Shown here: one piece after another, positions 15,528-24,635 of the stretch | Position numbering within the stretch: the first letter of the stretch is position 1 | Layout of the letters: each line of letters opens with the position of its first letter | Source of the DNA: Spirochaetales bacterium | GTDB taxonomy: Bacteria > Spirochaetota > Spirochaetia > DSM-2461 | Assembly (NCBI GenBank): GCA_028532905.1 | Contig: JAQQAM010000141.1 | Span: 1-54,419, forward strand | Length of the DNA: 54,419 nt | Direction: 5' to 3' | The notes under the pieces: model-generated | Seen by the model: only the letters and a program-made list of their open reading frames with translations | The model's database searches: none | Told to the model about the DNA's origin: nothing | Made by a program: the position numbers and the translations under genes

Positions 15528-16499
15528 TTATTTTTTATACTGCAGTAACACTGCAACTATAATCACAACACCCTTGGCAGCCTGCTGCAGGTATGAAGAT
15601 ACCCCGGCAAGAACCAGCATATTGTTGATTATTCCAAGCATGATAGCCCCGATGACCGTACCGATGATGCTTCCCCGGCCTCCGGTCATGGGGGTTCCTC
15701 CAATGACAACCGCCGCAATGGCATCCAGTTCATATCCTGCACAGTCTGAGGGATTCATACTGTTAAGCCGGGATGACCAGAGCATGGCGGATACTCCGAC
15801 TGTAAACCCTGTAATTACATAGGGAATAAAGCGGATCAGGTTCACCTTGATAGCCGAGAACCGGGCCACCTGTTCATTGGCGCCGACAGCGCATAGATAG
15901 CGGCCTGTTCTTGTATGGTTCAGGAATACATGAAGCACTGCTGCAATGGCAAAAAACATCCACACAGGAATGGGCAGTCCCAGAAAGACCCCGGACCCGA
16001 TGCGGCCGTATCTCTGATTGACAGACTCGATATTCCCGGCCTGGGCAAAGTAGATCACCAGAGAGCGGTAGATCGACATGGTTCCCAGTGTGGCAATAAA
16101 GGGTGCTATCTTCCATTTGGTAATGAGAAAACCGTTAAAGGCTCCCAGAAATGTGGCAAAGACTATGGCAGTCAGGATGGCTGCCAGCACACCGAATCCG
16201 CTGTCAGGACCGAAGGTGTTCATGGCAAATATGGCAACACCCCCGGCAAAGGCAGTCATGGAGCCGACAGAAAGGTCAAATCCTCCCGATATGATGATCA
16301 GGGTCATTCCCAGAGCGATAATCCCTGTATAGGAGATCTGTCTGAGCAGAGTGATCAGGTTTCTGGATCGCAGGAAGTAGGGCCAGCCCATAATCGTAGC
16401 TATCAGAAAAAGGGCGATAAACCCGATCAGGGTTGTGTAATCCCTCCAGTTGAATTTGGTCCCCGTGTTTTCCAGGGTCCCTGTTTTATTAAATATCAT
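15528..16499 (-). CDS. Sugar ABC transporter permease (RbsC type)
   Basis: 323 residues, about 8-10 transmembrane helices, BPD_transp_2 family. Contains the conserved GMTLIIISGGFDLSVGSMTAF segment (read as GMTLIIISGGFDLS then VGSMTAF) and VVIGGTPMTGGRGSIIGTV near the C-terminus, both typical of Rbs/Xyl-class permeases. Overlaps the ATPase gene by four bases and precedes the binding-protein gene by 14, so the importer is made from one message. Inner-membrane channel of the sugar importer. Confidence 0.92.
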   Translation of the reverse strand: MIFNKTGTLENTGTKFNWRDYTTLIGFIALFLIATIMGWPYFLRSRNLITLLRQISYTGIIALGMTLIIISGGFDLSVGSMTAFAGGVAIFAMNTFGPDSGFGVLAAILTAIVFATFLGAFNGFLITKWKIAPFIATLGTMSIYRSLVIYFAQAGNIESVNQRYGRIGSGVFLGLPIPVWMFFAIAAVLHVFLNHTRTGRYLCAVGANEQVARFSAIKVNLIRFIPYVITGFTVGVSAMLWSSRLNSMNPSDCAGYELDAIAAVVIGGTPMTGGRGSIIGTVIGAIMLGIINNMLVLAGVSSYLQQAAKGVVIIVAVLLQYKK

Positions 16500-18004
16500 A
16501 TCTGTTCCATCACCTTCACGCCTGTAGCGTAGAACATGATTTCCTCCTCATTTATATGGTCACCGGCCAGTTCACCGGCAATTTTTCCCTCTCTCAGGAC
16601 ATACACTCTGGTGCAGAGTCCGATAATTTCCTCCAGTTCGGAAGAGATCACAATCAGGGAAAATCCCTGATCCGTCAGCCCGTTGATAAACTGATAGATT
16701 TCACTCTTGGCATTGATATCAATACCCCGGGTCGGTTCATCCAGAATCAGAATTTCAGGATTTGTATCCATCCATTTGGAGAGATACACTTTCTGCTGAT
16801 TCCCGCCGCTCAGATACTGCAGTTCCTTTTTCAGGGAAGATGTTTTTGTGTTAAACAGATCAACATACTTTTCTGTGGTTTCCCTGATCTTCTTTTTATC
16901 CAGCAGAACATTCTGATAGTCTTTCAAAGAGATCAGTGTTGTGTTGGCCAGAAGATCAAAATCCGTGTGGATGCCCCGGCCCTGCCTGTCTTCACTGATG
17001 TATCCCAGTTTGTTGTCTATGGCCGTCCGGGGGTTGTTTATGGCAATCTCTTTGCCGTAAATACTGACACGGCCGCTCTGTTTCCGGCGCAGACCCATAA
17101 CTGCTTCCGCCAGTTCTGTGCGTCCCGCGCCCACCAGTCCTGCCAGACCCAGAATCTCGCCTTTTTTCAGATTCAGACTCACACTGTCCAGCTTTCCATC
17201 AACAGACAGGTCTTTGACCGACAGAACAACTTCATCCGATTCGGGGTCAGCCTTATCAGGAAAAATAGCCGTCAGTTCACGTCCCACCATTTTCTGGGCC
17301 ATCATCTGTTCATCTATTTCATCAATAGTGCTCACATCCACCAGATCGCCGTCTCTTAAAACGGCCACCCGGTCGCATAGGGTTTTTACCTCTTTCAATT
17401 TATGAGAGACAAAGATCATGGTGACCCCATCGTCCCTCAAACGGTTCATCAGATCAAAAAGGATATTAATTTCGTGCTGGGTCAGTGTGGTTGTGGGTTC
17501 ATCAAAGATCAGAATCTTCGCGTCATGAATCATCGCCTTGGAGACTTCCACCATCTGCTTTTCCGCTACACTGAGAGTTGATATTTTGGCCTCTACCGAT
17601 ATGTCCGTTTCCAGCCTGTCCAGGAGTTCTTTGGACCGGGCACGCATTTTCGCCTTATCCAGTAAACCGTTTTTCCTTCTCGGTTCACTGCCCAGGAATA
17701 TGTTCTCAAAAACATTCAGGCTGTCCACAAGATTGAACTCCTGGGGAACCATGGCAATGCCCAGGCTCTTGGCACTATGGGCATCCCGGATCTGAACTTC
17801 CTCACCGTTCAGGGTCAGAGACCCCTCGGTGGGAGTGTAAATCCCGTTTATTATCTTGATCAGCGTGGATTTACCGGCACCGTTCTCCCCGATCAGACCG
17901 AGGATTTCTCCCCGGTGAATCGGAAGGTTGATGCTGTTCAGAACTCTGACTCCGGAGAACTCCTTGGATATGGCTTGTACCTCAAGAATTGCCTGTTCCG
18001 CCAT
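16496..18004 (-). CDS. Sugar ABC transporter ATP-binding protein (RbsA type)
   Basis: 502 residues with two fused ABC domains, the layout of RbsA/XylG/MglA. First half: Walker A GENGAGKST, Walker B ILIFDEPTTTL. Second half: Walker A-like GLVGAGRTE lacking the Lys, LSGGNQQKVYLSKWM signature and LILDEPTRGID. The second nucleotide site is degenerate as is usual in this class. Shares one base with the upstream isomerase stop and overlaps the permease by four. Energises uptake of the operon's sugar. Confidence 0.95.
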   Translation of the reverse strand: MAEQAILEVQAISKEFSGVRVLNSINLPIHRGEILGLIGENGAGKSTLIKIINGIYTPTEGSLTLNGEEVQIRDAHSAKSLGIAMVPQEFNLVDSLNVFENIFLGSEPRRKNGLLDKAKMRARSKELLDRLETDISVEAKISTLSVAEKQMVEVSKAMIHDAKILIFDEPTTTLTQHEINILFDLMNRLRDDGVTMIFVSHKLKEVKTLCDRVAVLRDGDLVDVSTIDEIDEQMMAQKMVGRELTAIFPDKADPESDEVVLSVKDLSVDGKLDSVSLNLKKGEILGLAGLVGAGRTELAEAVMGLRRKQSGRVSIYGKEIAINNPRTAIDNKLGYISEDRQGRGIHTDFDLLANTTLISLKDYQNVLLDKKKIRETTEKYVDLFNTKTSSLKKELQYLSGGNQQKVYLSKWMDTNPEILILDEPTRGIDINAKSEIYQFINGLTDQGFSLIVISSELEEIIGLCTRVYVLREGKIAGELAGDHINEEEIMFYATGVKVMEQI

Positions 18005-18993
18005 CAGTTCTCCATTGCACCGTCAAAATCGACTGTGGAGGGAGAGAAGTTCATCTTCTTCACATATTCCACAGATTCAGCTGCACCGAATTCTCTGTCC
18101 ATTCCGTTGTCTTCCCATTCTACAGACAGGGGACCGGCATATCCGGCATCATTCAGTTCTCTGATAATGGCATCGAAATCGACCTGTCCGTGACCGATGG
18201 ATCTGAAGTTCCAGCCTCTGCGGCTGTCGCCGAACTCAAGATGGGAACCGATGATTCCGCTGCGTCCGTCCAGAGTCACAGCTGCATCTTTCATATGAAC
18301 ATGATAAACCTTGTGGGCAAAGTCTCTGAGGAAGAGGTGGGGAGTCACACCCTGCCAGATCAGGTGGCTGGGGTCAAAGTTCAGTCCCAGAGTGGGACGG
18401 TTTTCGAAGACCTCAAAGAGTTTTACAGTTGACCAGTAGTCATAGGCTATTTCAGAAGGGTGAACTTCCAGGGCAAACTTCACGCCCAGTTTATCAAACT
18501 CATCAAAAATGGGAGACCACAGCTCTTTGACTTCCTCATATCCGGCATCCACCATCTCCTGGGTGGTCTGGGGAAAGGAGTAGAGGTATTTCCATATGGG
18601 GGAGCCCATAAAACCTGTTACCACAGTACATCCCATGGCTGCAGCAGCACGGGCGGTATGAATCATCTCTTCGGTGCCCCATTTTCTGATCTCATCGGGT
18701 TTTCCCGCCAGTTCGGAAGGAGCAAATCCGTCCAGTCTGGGGTCGTTGTAGTCGCCGACACACTGACCGGAAAGGTGAGCCCCCAGGGCTGTACAGCTCA
18801 GGCCGTTTTTTTTCAGAATTTCCTTTTTCTCTGCCGCATAAGCGGGATCGGATGAGGCTTTTCTGACTTCCATATGGTCGCCCCAACAGGCGATTTCCAC
18901 ACCGTCGTATCCCATCTTTTTTACTTTTTCACAGAGTTCTGCGAAAGGAATATCCGCCCATTGTCCGGTGAATAGTGTTACAGGTCTTGCCAT
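18004..18993 (-). CDS. Sugar phosphate isomerase/epimerase-like TIM-barrel protein (proximal copy)
   Basis: 329 residues, xylose-isomerase-like TIM barrel. Probable divalent-metal ligands: Glu in FALEVHP, Asp in NFDPSHL, His in VYHVHMKD and Glu in LSVEWEDN. AAAGGAG upstream of ATG 18993. Larger than the distal copy by some 50 residues, with extra loops (ACWGDHMEV, DGRSGIIGSHLEFGD). In related clusters such proteins act on keto-sugars made by a neighbouring Gfo/Idh dehydrogenase; that is inferred here from the order dehydrogenase, isomerase, importer. Substrate unknown. Confidence 0.85.
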   Translation of the reverse strand: MARPVTLFTGQWADIPFAELCEKVKKMGYDGVEIACWGDHMEVRKASSDPAYAAEKKEILKKNGLSCTALGAHLSGQCVGDYNDPRLDGFAPSELAGKPDEIRKWGTEEMIHTARAAAAMGCTVVTGFMGSPIWKYLYSFPQTTQEMVDAGYEEVKELWSPIFDEFDKLGVKFALEVHPSEIAYDYWSTVKLFEVFENRPTLGLNFDPSHLIWQGVTPHLFLRDFAHKVYHVHMKDAAVTLDGRSGIIGSHLEFGDSRRGWNFRSIGHGQVDFDAIIRELNDAGYAGPLSVEWEDNGMDREFGAAESVEYVKKMNFSPSTVDFDGAMEN

Positions 18994-19013
18994 TGTTCAG
19001 TCTCCTTTGTAGG

Positions 19014-19100
19014 CCGAAGTCCTATAGAACTTCGATGTTTTTTTTAATCAGGCCTGAAGGCCCTTTTAAGTAATGCCCGAGCTGGAAAACCGGCTCAGGT
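19014..19100 (-). other. Intercistronic hairpins between dehydrogenase and isomerase genes
   Basis: Three small stems in 87 bases: CGAAGT/ACTTCG (19015-19034), GGCC/GGCC (19051-19062) and GAGCTGG/CCGGCTC (19079-19096). None has a T-run on the minus strand, so mRNA processing or stability is likelier than termination. Confidence 0.4.
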
Positions 19101-19118
19101 GATATGGTTCCGGCGGTT

Positions 19119-20294
19119 TTAGAAATCCACCCAGCTTGAGTTCTTATCAGAACTTTCGACGCATTTCTCAATGAAGCGGACGCCCTTGGCTCCGTCGATG
19201 GGAGTGGGGAAGTCCAGCTGGTTTTCATCGGGAGTTCCCCCGGCCTTTTTAACCGTCAGAGCATCGATGAATGTGGAATATATATTGCCGAAGGCTTCGA
19301 AATAGCCTTCAGGATGTCCAGAGGGTATGCGGACATAGGAACCGGGGTGATCATAGAAGTCGTCCCGTCCTCTGGAAGCCACTTTTACGTGTTCTCCCTT
19401 TTTGGCTATTTTCAGATAATTGGGGTTTTCCTGTCTCCAGGAAATAGCTCCTTCGCTGCCGTAAATCCGGAAACTCAGGTCATTATCATGCCCCCAGGCA
19501 ATCTGGGAAGACCAGTACAGCCCTTTGGCTCCGCCCTTGTAGTTGAGCATAATCACAGCGTTGTCATCCAGCTTTCTGCCTTCCACCATTTTGTCCAGAC
19601 GGGCACTGAGAGACTCAATCTCCAGACCGGTCACATAGGAGATCATATTCTCCACATGGCTGCCGATATCTCCCACACAGTTGGAGATTCCCGACTGAGC
19701 GGGATCGGTGCGCCACACAGCCTGTTTGTTGGCGGGGTCCTGTTCTGCCGGCTCGGCCAGCCATTCCTGGGGATATTCGGCATTTACAAAGCGGATTTCA
19801 CCGATTTCTCCGTTTTTAATCATCTCCCGGGCCTGTTTTACAGCTGGATAACCGGTGTAGGTATAGGTCACTGCAAAGAGAAGTCCCTTTTCCTCCGCCA
19901 GTTTATGGAGTTCTTCGGCCTCTTCATAATTTGTTGTCAGGGGTTTGTCACAGACCACATGAATTCCGTTTTCCAGAAAGGTCCGGGCAATCATAAAATG
20001 GGAGTTGTTGGGGGTGACTATGGATACGAAATCAATTCCGTCCTCTCTTTTGGACTCGGCTTCCGCCATTTCCAGGTAGGATTCATACAGACGGTCTTTA
20101 TCAACTCCCAGAGCCTCCCCGGTCTCCAGAGTCAAGGGAAGAGAGCGGGAGAAACAACCGGCTGTCAGAGCTGCCTTTCCATCCAGTCCGATAGCTTTTC
20201 TGTGAACTTCACCAATAAAAGCTCCGCTTCCGCCGCCTACCATCCCGTAGCGGATTTTGCCGGCGGCATTATTGTTTTTGCTTGCTTCGATCAT
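19119..20294 (-). CDS. Gfo/Idh/MocA family oxidoreductase (proximal copy)
   Basis: About 391 residues from ATG 20294, which has GGAG six bases upstream; a longer frame back to 20675 runs through the promoter and operators and is rejected. Rossmann start YGMVGGGSGAFIGEVHRKA, then DFVSIVTPNNSH and HVVCDKPLTT with the family Lys, and a C-terminal substrate domain (CVGDIGSHVEN). The GGGxGAFIGxVHR form marks a distinct subgroup of the family usually tied to sugar catabolism clusters. First gene of the operon, reached from a TTGACA promoter through a 130-base leader that holds a second operator. Probably oxidises the imported sugar. Confidence 0.9.
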   Translation of the reverse strand: MIEASKNNNAAGKIRYGMVGGGSGAFIGEVHRKAIGLDGKAALTAGCFSRSLPLTLETGEALGVDKDRLYESYLEMAEAESKREDGIDFVSIVTPNNSHFMIARTFLENGIHVVCDKPLTTNYEEAEELHKLAEEKGLLFAVTYTYTGYPAVKQAREMIKNGEIGEIRFVNAEYPQEWLAEPAEQDPANKQAVWRTDPAQSGISNCVGDIGSHVENMISYVTGLEIESLSARLDKMVEGRKLDDNAVIMLNYKGGAKGLYWSSQIAWGHDNDLSFRIYGSEGAISWRQENPNYLKIAKKGEHVKVASRGRDDFYDHPGSYVRIPSGHPEGYFEAFGNIYSTFIDALTVKKAGGTPDENQLDFPTPIDGAKGVRFIEKCVESSDKNSSWVDF

Positions 20295-20307
20295 ATTTAT
20301 CTCCATT

Positions 20308-20323
20308 ATGCACACGCGTGCAT
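20308..20323. promoter_or_regulatory. Operator 2 of the sugar operon
   Basis: ATGCACACGCGTGCAT. Shares TGCAC-N4-GTGCA with operator 1; lies in the leader 14 bases before the first start codon. Centre-to-centre distance to operator 1 is 104 bp, close to ten helical turns. Confidence 0.7.
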
Positions 20324-20411
20324 TAATATGTAAAAAAAATCGATTCATACTGGATAAATCCGAACTGTCCCCGGTTTTTATCCTGAATCCGTAATATTCT
20401 GCACGATACTG

Positions 20412-20427
20412 ATGCACGCGCGTGCAT
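20412..20427. promoter_or_regulatory. Operator 1 of the sugar operon
   Basis: ATGCACGCGCGTGCAT, a perfect 16-base palindrome of LacI-family type, beginning two bases downstream of the -10 box and thus covering the transcription start. Confidence 0.75.
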
Positions 20428-20429
20428 TT

Positions 20430-20458
20430 AGAGTAACACTGCCCCATACAGCTGTCAA
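20430..20458 (-). promoter_or_regulatory. Promoter of the sugar operon
   Basis: Minus strand: TTGACA (20458-20453), 17-base spacer, TACTCT (20435-20430). Perfect -35, weak -10, operator 1 adjacent. Confidence 0.65.
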
Positions 20459-20492
20459 GGAAAAATATCATACAGATCCTTCCGTCTTTATC

Positions 20493-20501
20493 TGATATAA
20501 T
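20493..20501 (+). promoter_or_regulatory. Extended -10 promoter of nfo
   Basis: TGATATAAT: a TG-N-TATAAT extended -10. Ten bases separate it from the nfo ATG at 20512, so the leader would be only 3-5 bases; no Shine-Dalgarno is present and no good -35 is seen. Confidence 0.55.
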
Positions 20502-20511
20502 GTGATTCCAT

Positions 20512-21357
20512 ATGAAATACATCGGACCCCACGTCAGTATAGCAGGGGGTGTGGAGAACGCTCCCCTGAATGCACACAGGATCGGAGCCACCGGCTTCGG
20601 TATGTTTACCAAGAACCAGAAGCAGTGGAGTGCAAAACCTCTGAGTCCTGAGAGCATCACTGCCTTCCGGGACAATCTGAAAGCCTGCGGGTATGCACCG
20701 GAGGCGGTTCTGGTTCATGACTCCTATCTGATTAATCTGGGAAACAGAGATCCCGAAAAATGGGAGAAAAGCGTTAATGCCTTCATTGATGAGCTGAACA
20801 GGGTAGAACAGCTGGGACTGAGTATGCTGAACTTCCATCCCGGGGCTCACTTGAAGCTCTATTCTGAAGAGGACTGCCTGAAACGGATAGCCGAAGGGAT
20901 GAACAGGGCCATTGAAAAGACCGAAACTGCTGTACTTGTCATTGAAAACACAGCAGGACAAGGCTCTGCCATGGGCTGGCATTTTGATCATCTGGCCCGG
21001 CTGATTGAACTGTGTGACGAGCCCTCCAGAGTGGGAGTCTGTCTGGATACCTGCCATATGTTTGCTGCCGGGTATGACATCAGAACTCCTGAAGTATTTG
21101 AGAACACTTTTGAATATATTAAACGCACTGTTGGATTTAACCGGCTTATGGGGATGCATATAAACGATGCCAAATCGGAACTGGACAGCCGTGTGGACAG
21201 ACACCACAGTCTGGGGCAGGGGAACATCGGCTGGGAGGCTTTCGAGATGATTGCCTCTGACTCCCGGTTTGACGGCATACCCCTGGTGCTGGAAACAATT
21301 GATGACACAATCTGGCCACAGGAGATTGAGCATCTGAAAAAATCAGCCGGCTTTTAG
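20512..21357 (+). CDS. nfo: Deoxyribonuclease IV (endonuclease IV)
   Basis: 281 residues, full length. AP endonuclease that cuts DNA 5' of abasic sites in base-excision repair. Family pattern is clear: start [67 protein letters not shown] and PLVLET, carrying the His/Glu/Asp ligands of the three-zinc site. Divergently transcribed from the sugar operon. Its extended -10 box lies so close to the ATG that translation may be leaderless. Ends before a hairpin at 21380 that terminates the opposing lrp operon. Confidence 0.96.
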   Translation: MKYIGPHVSIAGGVENAPLNAHRIGATGFGMFTKNQKQWSAKPLSPESITAFRDNLKACGYAPEAVLVHDSYLINLGNRDPEKWEKSVNAFIDELNRVEQLGLSMLNFHPGAHLKLYSEEDCLKRIAEGMNRAIEKTETAVLVIENTAGQGSAMGWHFDHLARLIELCDEPSRVGVCLDTCHMFAAGYDIRTPEVFENTFEYIKRTVGFNRLMGMHINDAKSELDSRVDRHHSLGQGNIGWEAFEMIASDSRFDGIPLVLETIDDTIWPQEIEHLKKSAGF

Positions 21358-21379
21358 TCTCGCACAATTTCTATAAATG

Positions 21380-21403
21380 AAAAACCGGATCCAATGATCC
21401 GGT
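21380..21403 (-). terminator. Terminator for the symporter-lrp operon
   Basis: 8-base stem ACCGGATC/GATCCGGT with a 4-base loop; on the minus strand followed by TTTTTC. May also act on nfo from the other side. Confidence 0.75.
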
Positions 21404-21424
21404 CCGGTTTGACAGAATGCAGAC

Positions 21425-21913
21425 TCAGTTCTTGAAAATTTCTTCCGGCGGCATCCAGCTGTCGATATTCTTCTCAATGCGTGGGAGAATGGCAAAACCC
21501 TTGATGGTCAGCCCCTCAATGGCGGGAAGTTCCTTCTTCATAAAATCATCCATGGATTCAAAATCCTGAAACCTTGATTCTATGGACAGTTCATTGTTTG
21601 TCTGTCCGGTGGCCAGGTAACAGATGGGGGCCATTTCCCGGAGTTCCCGGAGAACCTGATCCTCATATCCGTCTTCACAGGCCAGGAAAATATCCACCGA
21701 TATGCCGTATCCGAAAACCTTGGGCTCTACAATTCCCTTCAGGCGGATCGCTCCCAGATCCAGAAGTCTGTCCAGCCTTTTACGGATATTCCTCTGATTG
21801 GCGCCTATTCTTTTCTCCATCTCAGCTGCCGACATACGGGCATTTTCATTGAGGAGTTTAATGATTTCATAATCCAGTTTATCAAAGGGCAGGGGTATTG
21901 AACTGTTACTCAT
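21425..21913 (-). CDS. Lrp/AsnC family transcriptional regulator
   Basis: 162 residues. N-terminal winged HTH (LDYEIIKLLNENARMSAAEM..IGANQRNIRKRLDRL) followed by an Lrp-type ligand-binding alpha/beta domain. Standard Lrp/AsnC length. Overlaps the symporter stop by eight bases and is translated after it. The divergent agmatine genes and the symporter are the natural targets, with an amino acid or polyamine as likely effector; this is inference from position only. A palindrome TTCCGAATCGGAA in the divergent region is a possible site. Confidence 0.82.
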   Translation of the reverse strand: MSNSSIPLPFDKLDYEIIKLLNENARMSAAEMEKRIGANQRNIRKRLDRLLDLGAIRLKGIVEPKVFGYGISVDIFLACEDGYEDQVLRELREMAPICYLATGQTNNELSIESRFQDFESMDDFMKKELPAIEGLTIKGFAILPRIEKNIDSWMPPEEIFKN

Positions 21914-23378
21914 ACTCTTTTTTCTCCAATAGCGATACAGATACTGTAAACAAAAGGTTTACAAGGGGGGCAATCATGGTATAGAGATACCATTTTTCAG
22001 GATACATCACAGTTTCTAAAGTCCATCCTTCAAGGAAACCGCTCAAAACGACCCTGACTAATATACCGGAAATAACGCCGGCAAAAAAGCCTTTGACAGA
22101 TGTTCTTTTCCAGTAGATGCCAAGGGTCAGAGGAACGAACAATCCGGCCAGAAGGCTGTCAAATCCAAAATTCATAAGTAAGAAGGCATTGGGGTAGGCT
22201 ATACCAATAACCGTGGTCAGTACGGCAAATACAACGACAACCAGACGGCATATGAGCAGCTCTTTTTTCTCATCGGCCGATGCCTTTCTGAAGAAGGGGA
22301 GTATATTTCTGGAGAACAGTGTGGACAGAGCCAGGAGGGCTCCATCGGCACTGGACATCACTGCAGCCAGAATGGCAGATACAAAAATGATTGCCAGGGG
22401 GAGGGGGAAGAGTTCCTGTATCATAACCGGCATGATCAGTTCGCTGTCTCCTCCCAGCATCTCCAGTGTGAGAGTTCCCTGGGCGACCAGGGCGGCACCG
22501 ATCAGTCCCAGAAGAACAATGAGGGAGCCGAAAAACCAGTAGATGAATCCGGCAGTTACACTGGCTCTTTTTACATCTTTATCAGTCAGCCCCGCCTGGG
22601 CTACCTGAGTTATATCGGGGCTGGCAATGGATCCCAGGGCAATAATCATCCATCCGGAAATCCAGGGTATCCACCGGCCTGCGGTACTGAAGTCCGGATG
22701 GAAGGAGGGAGTGAAGCTGAGCATTTCAGGGGGCAGGACGGCTTTGACCTCCTGAATTCCCCCCACAGCATTCAGCCCGATGGGAACGGCTATTATAATA
22801 CCTATTAATACAATGATCATCTGCACCATATCGGTCAAGGCAACGGACCAGAGTCCTCCGGCAATCGTATAAAGCACAATCAGGACGACACCGATCCAGA
22901 TGGACAGATTAAAGGACCAGCCCAGTATGGAGTTGAAGATTTTTCCGAATACGACAATCTGAGCCGCTACAAAGAATGTCCAGCCGAATATCATGACCAG
23001 GGTGGACAGAAGGGCGGCTTTTTTTCCGAAACGGGCTTCAAAAAAGTCGGCCAGAGTAACGCCTCCCAGCTTTCGTAAGGTCGTAAAGTAGAAAAGTCCC
23101 GCCAGAATCAGGCACAGTCCGGCGCCATAGGGGTCCGGGATAACGCCCCAGGCCGCTTCGGTACTCCAGAAACCGTAATCAAAGGCAACACCCGTTGTTC
23201 CGATGACTGTTCCGCCGCCGAACCACAGACCGGCAAAGGTAAAGGAGAGGAGCCAGTAGGGGAGGGAACGGCCGGCGACATCAAAGTCTTCTCCGGTTTT
23301 CACCTTCTTTGATGCATAGATGCTTACGCCCACAAGCAGTACAATATAGATTCCGATTCCCAGCAGATACCAGTTCAT
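21906..23378 (-). CDS. Sodium/solute symporter (SSS family)
   Basis: 490 residues with about 13 transmembrane helices. SSF features: FAGLWFGGGTVIGTTG at the first re-entrant pair, ITQVAQAGLTDKDVKRAS, and SAILAAVMSSADGALLALSTLF in TM8 (the Na+ site region). Family members carry proline, pantothenate, sugars, urea or short organic acids with Na+. Its divergence from agmatine catabolism and its Lrp partner suggest a nitrogenous substrate, not proven. GAAGGAATG-type ribosome site precedes ATG 23378. Confidence 0.88.
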   Translation of the reverse strand: MNWYLLGIGIYIVLLVGVSIYASKKVKTGEDFDVAGRSLPYWLLSFTFAGLWFGGGTVIGTTGVAFDYGFWSTEAAWGVIPDPYGAGLCLILAGLFYFTTLRKLGGVTLADFFEARFGKKAALLSTLVMIFGWTFFVAAQIVVFGKIFNSILGWSFNLSIWIGVVLIVLYTIAGGLWSVALTDMVQMIIVLIGIIIAVPIGLNAVGGIQEVKAVLPPEMLSFTPSFHPDFSTAGRWIPWISGWMIIALGSIASPDITQVAQAGLTDKDVKRASVTAGFIYWFFGSLIVLLGLIGAALVAQGTLTLEMLGGDSELIMPVMIQELFPLPLAIIFVSAILAAVMSSADGALLALSTLFSRNILPFFRKASADEKKELLICRLVVVVFAVLTTVIGIAYPNAFLLMNFGFDSLLAGLFVPLTLGIYWKRTSVKGFFAGVISGILVRVVLSGFLEGWTLETVMYPEKWYLYTMIAPLVNLLFTVSVSLLEKKEYE

Positions 23379-23411
23379 CTTTTCATTCCTTCATAACTCT
23401 TATATAGATGC

Positions 23412-23439
23412 ATCATAACATAAAACGGCTTTTTGTCTA
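23412..23439 (-). promoter_or_regulatory. Promoter of the symporter-lrp operon
   Basis: Minus strand TAGACA (23439-23434), 16-base spacer, TATGAT (23417-23412). Confidence 0.55.
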
Positions 23440-23458
23440 GCTTTTTGGAGAAAATGTG

Positions 23459-23471
23459 TTCCGAATCGGAA
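23459..23471. promoter_or_regulatory. Palindrome between symporter and agmatine operons
   Basis: TTCCGAATCGGAA, perfect arms TTCCGA/TCGGAA around one base, 20 bp upstream of the symporter -35 and 27 bp upstream of the ptcA -35. Candidate site for a regulator of both operons. Confidence 0.4.
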
Positions 23472-23498
23472 TAATATATGTATTAAAAAACTTTTCGC

Positions 23499-23528
23499 TT
23501 GACATATTTAGGTGTCTGATCGTACACT
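23499..23528 (+). promoter_or_regulatory. Promoter of the agmatine operon
   Basis: TTGACA (23499-23504), 18-base spacer, TACACT (23523-23528). A perfect TATAAT at 23543-23548 lacks a good -35 and may be an alternative start. Confidence 0.6.
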
Positions 23529-23577
23529 TCCGGCATATTCGATATAATAATATTTTAATTCGGGAGGATTAAAACTT

Positions 23578-24624
23578 ATGAAATTACCCAGTTCAAGCGC
23601 AACAGATCTGAACAAGAAAGATCTGACACATATGATCTCCATGCAGGATTTTTCCAAAAAAGAAATGGATGACATGATGGAACTCATGGATATGCTGAAA
23701 CAGGCCAGAAAAGAGAATGCCGTTCCTCAGCTGTTCAAAGGCAAATCCGTCGGTATGATTTTCGAAGCCGGTTCTACAAGAACAAGAGTTTCCTTTGAAA
23801 CTGCGGCCACCATCCTCGGCGGTCACGCTCTGTTCCTGTCTCCCAAAGATATTCACCTGGGGGGAAAAGAGTCCATCGATGATACAGCCCGTGTTCTTTC
23901 CAGAATGTGTGACATCATCATGGCCCGTACCAATGAGCCCGAAACAGTAGATGCACTGGCTAAAATGTCCACCGTTCCTGTTATCAACGGTCTGGATACA
24001 AGATTCCACCCCACACAGATGCTGGCGGATATCTATACCATTAAAGAACACATGCCTGAAGGGAAAACTCTTTCTGACCTGACACTGGCTTTTATGGGTG
24101 ATGCAACAGATGTTTGCCGTTCCCTCCTGCTCACCTGTACAAAATACGGAATGAAATTCAAACAGATTGGTCCTGTAAAATACCAGATGGAACAGGAATG
24201 GCTTGATCAGGCAGACAGAAACTGCAAGATCAGCGGCGGTTCCTATGAAATCACAGACGATGTGTCCAGGATTTCAGAATGTGACATCGTTTACGGAGAC
24301 AGCTTCTACTGGACAACTCAGTACGACGAAAAAGACGAAAGACTGGCAGCCTTCATGCCCGACTACGTGATCACAACCGAGCTGATGTCCAAAGCCAAAC
24401 CCGGTGCCATGCTCCTCCACTGTCTGCCTGCCAACGATCAGGAAGAGGTCACCAGAGACGCTCTGGAAGGGGAATACTCAGTAGCATTCGATGAAGCTGA
24501 AAACAGACTGACTGCACAGATGGCTATTCTGGTTTACTTCACACGCAAGTACATCGACCAGCCCAGTGCCGAAACCCTGAAAAAACACGAAGATAAAATC
24601 AACGCTTTCCTCGAAACCATCTAA
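23578..24624 (+). CDS. ptcA: Putrescine carbamoyltransferase
   Basis: 348 residues. Catalyses phosphorolysis of N-carbamoylputrescine to putrescine and carbamoyl phosphate, allowing ATP formation by carbamate kinase. Carbamoyl-phosphate loop STRTRVSFE at 66-74, [12 protein letters not shown], and HCLPA near residue 280. The run [18 protein letters not shown] and [12 protein letters not shown] resembles enterococcal PTC more than ornithine transcarbamylases. Neighbours settle it: agmatine deiminase and an APC antiporter follow. GGGAGGA ten bases upstream of the ATG. No carbamate kinase gene was found in the window, so the ATP-forming step must be encoded elsewhere. Confidence 0.88.
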   Translation: MKLPSSSATDLNKKDLTHMISMQDFSKKEMDDMMELMDMLKQARKENAVPQLFKGKSVGMIFEAGSTRTRVSFETAATILGGHALFLSPKDIHLGGKESIDDTARVLSRMCDIIMARTNEPETVDALAKMSTVPVINGLDTRFHPTQMLADIYTIKEHMPEGKTLSDLTLAFMGDATDVCRSLLLTCTKYGMKFKQIGPVKYQMEQEWLDQADRNCKISGGSYEITDDVSRISECDIVYGDSFYWTTQYDEKDERLAAFMPDYVITTELMSKAKPGAMLLHCLPANDQEEVTRDALEGEYSVAFDEAENRLTAQMAILVYFTRKYIDQPSAETLKKHEDKINAFLETI

Positions 24625-24635
24625 GGAAGTACAAA

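Noticed and set aside
20295-20675. 127-residue N-terminal extension of the proximal dehydrogenase
   Set aside because: Covers the promoter and both operators and overlaps nfo on the other strand; no dehydrogenase similarity.
20488-21333. 281-codon minus-strand frame opposite nfo
   Set aside because: Antisense shadow of a well-supported nfo gene.
23578-24624. Ornithine carbamoyltransferase
   Set aside because: Sequence blocks and the aguA/antiporter neighbours fit putrescine carbamoyltransferase better.
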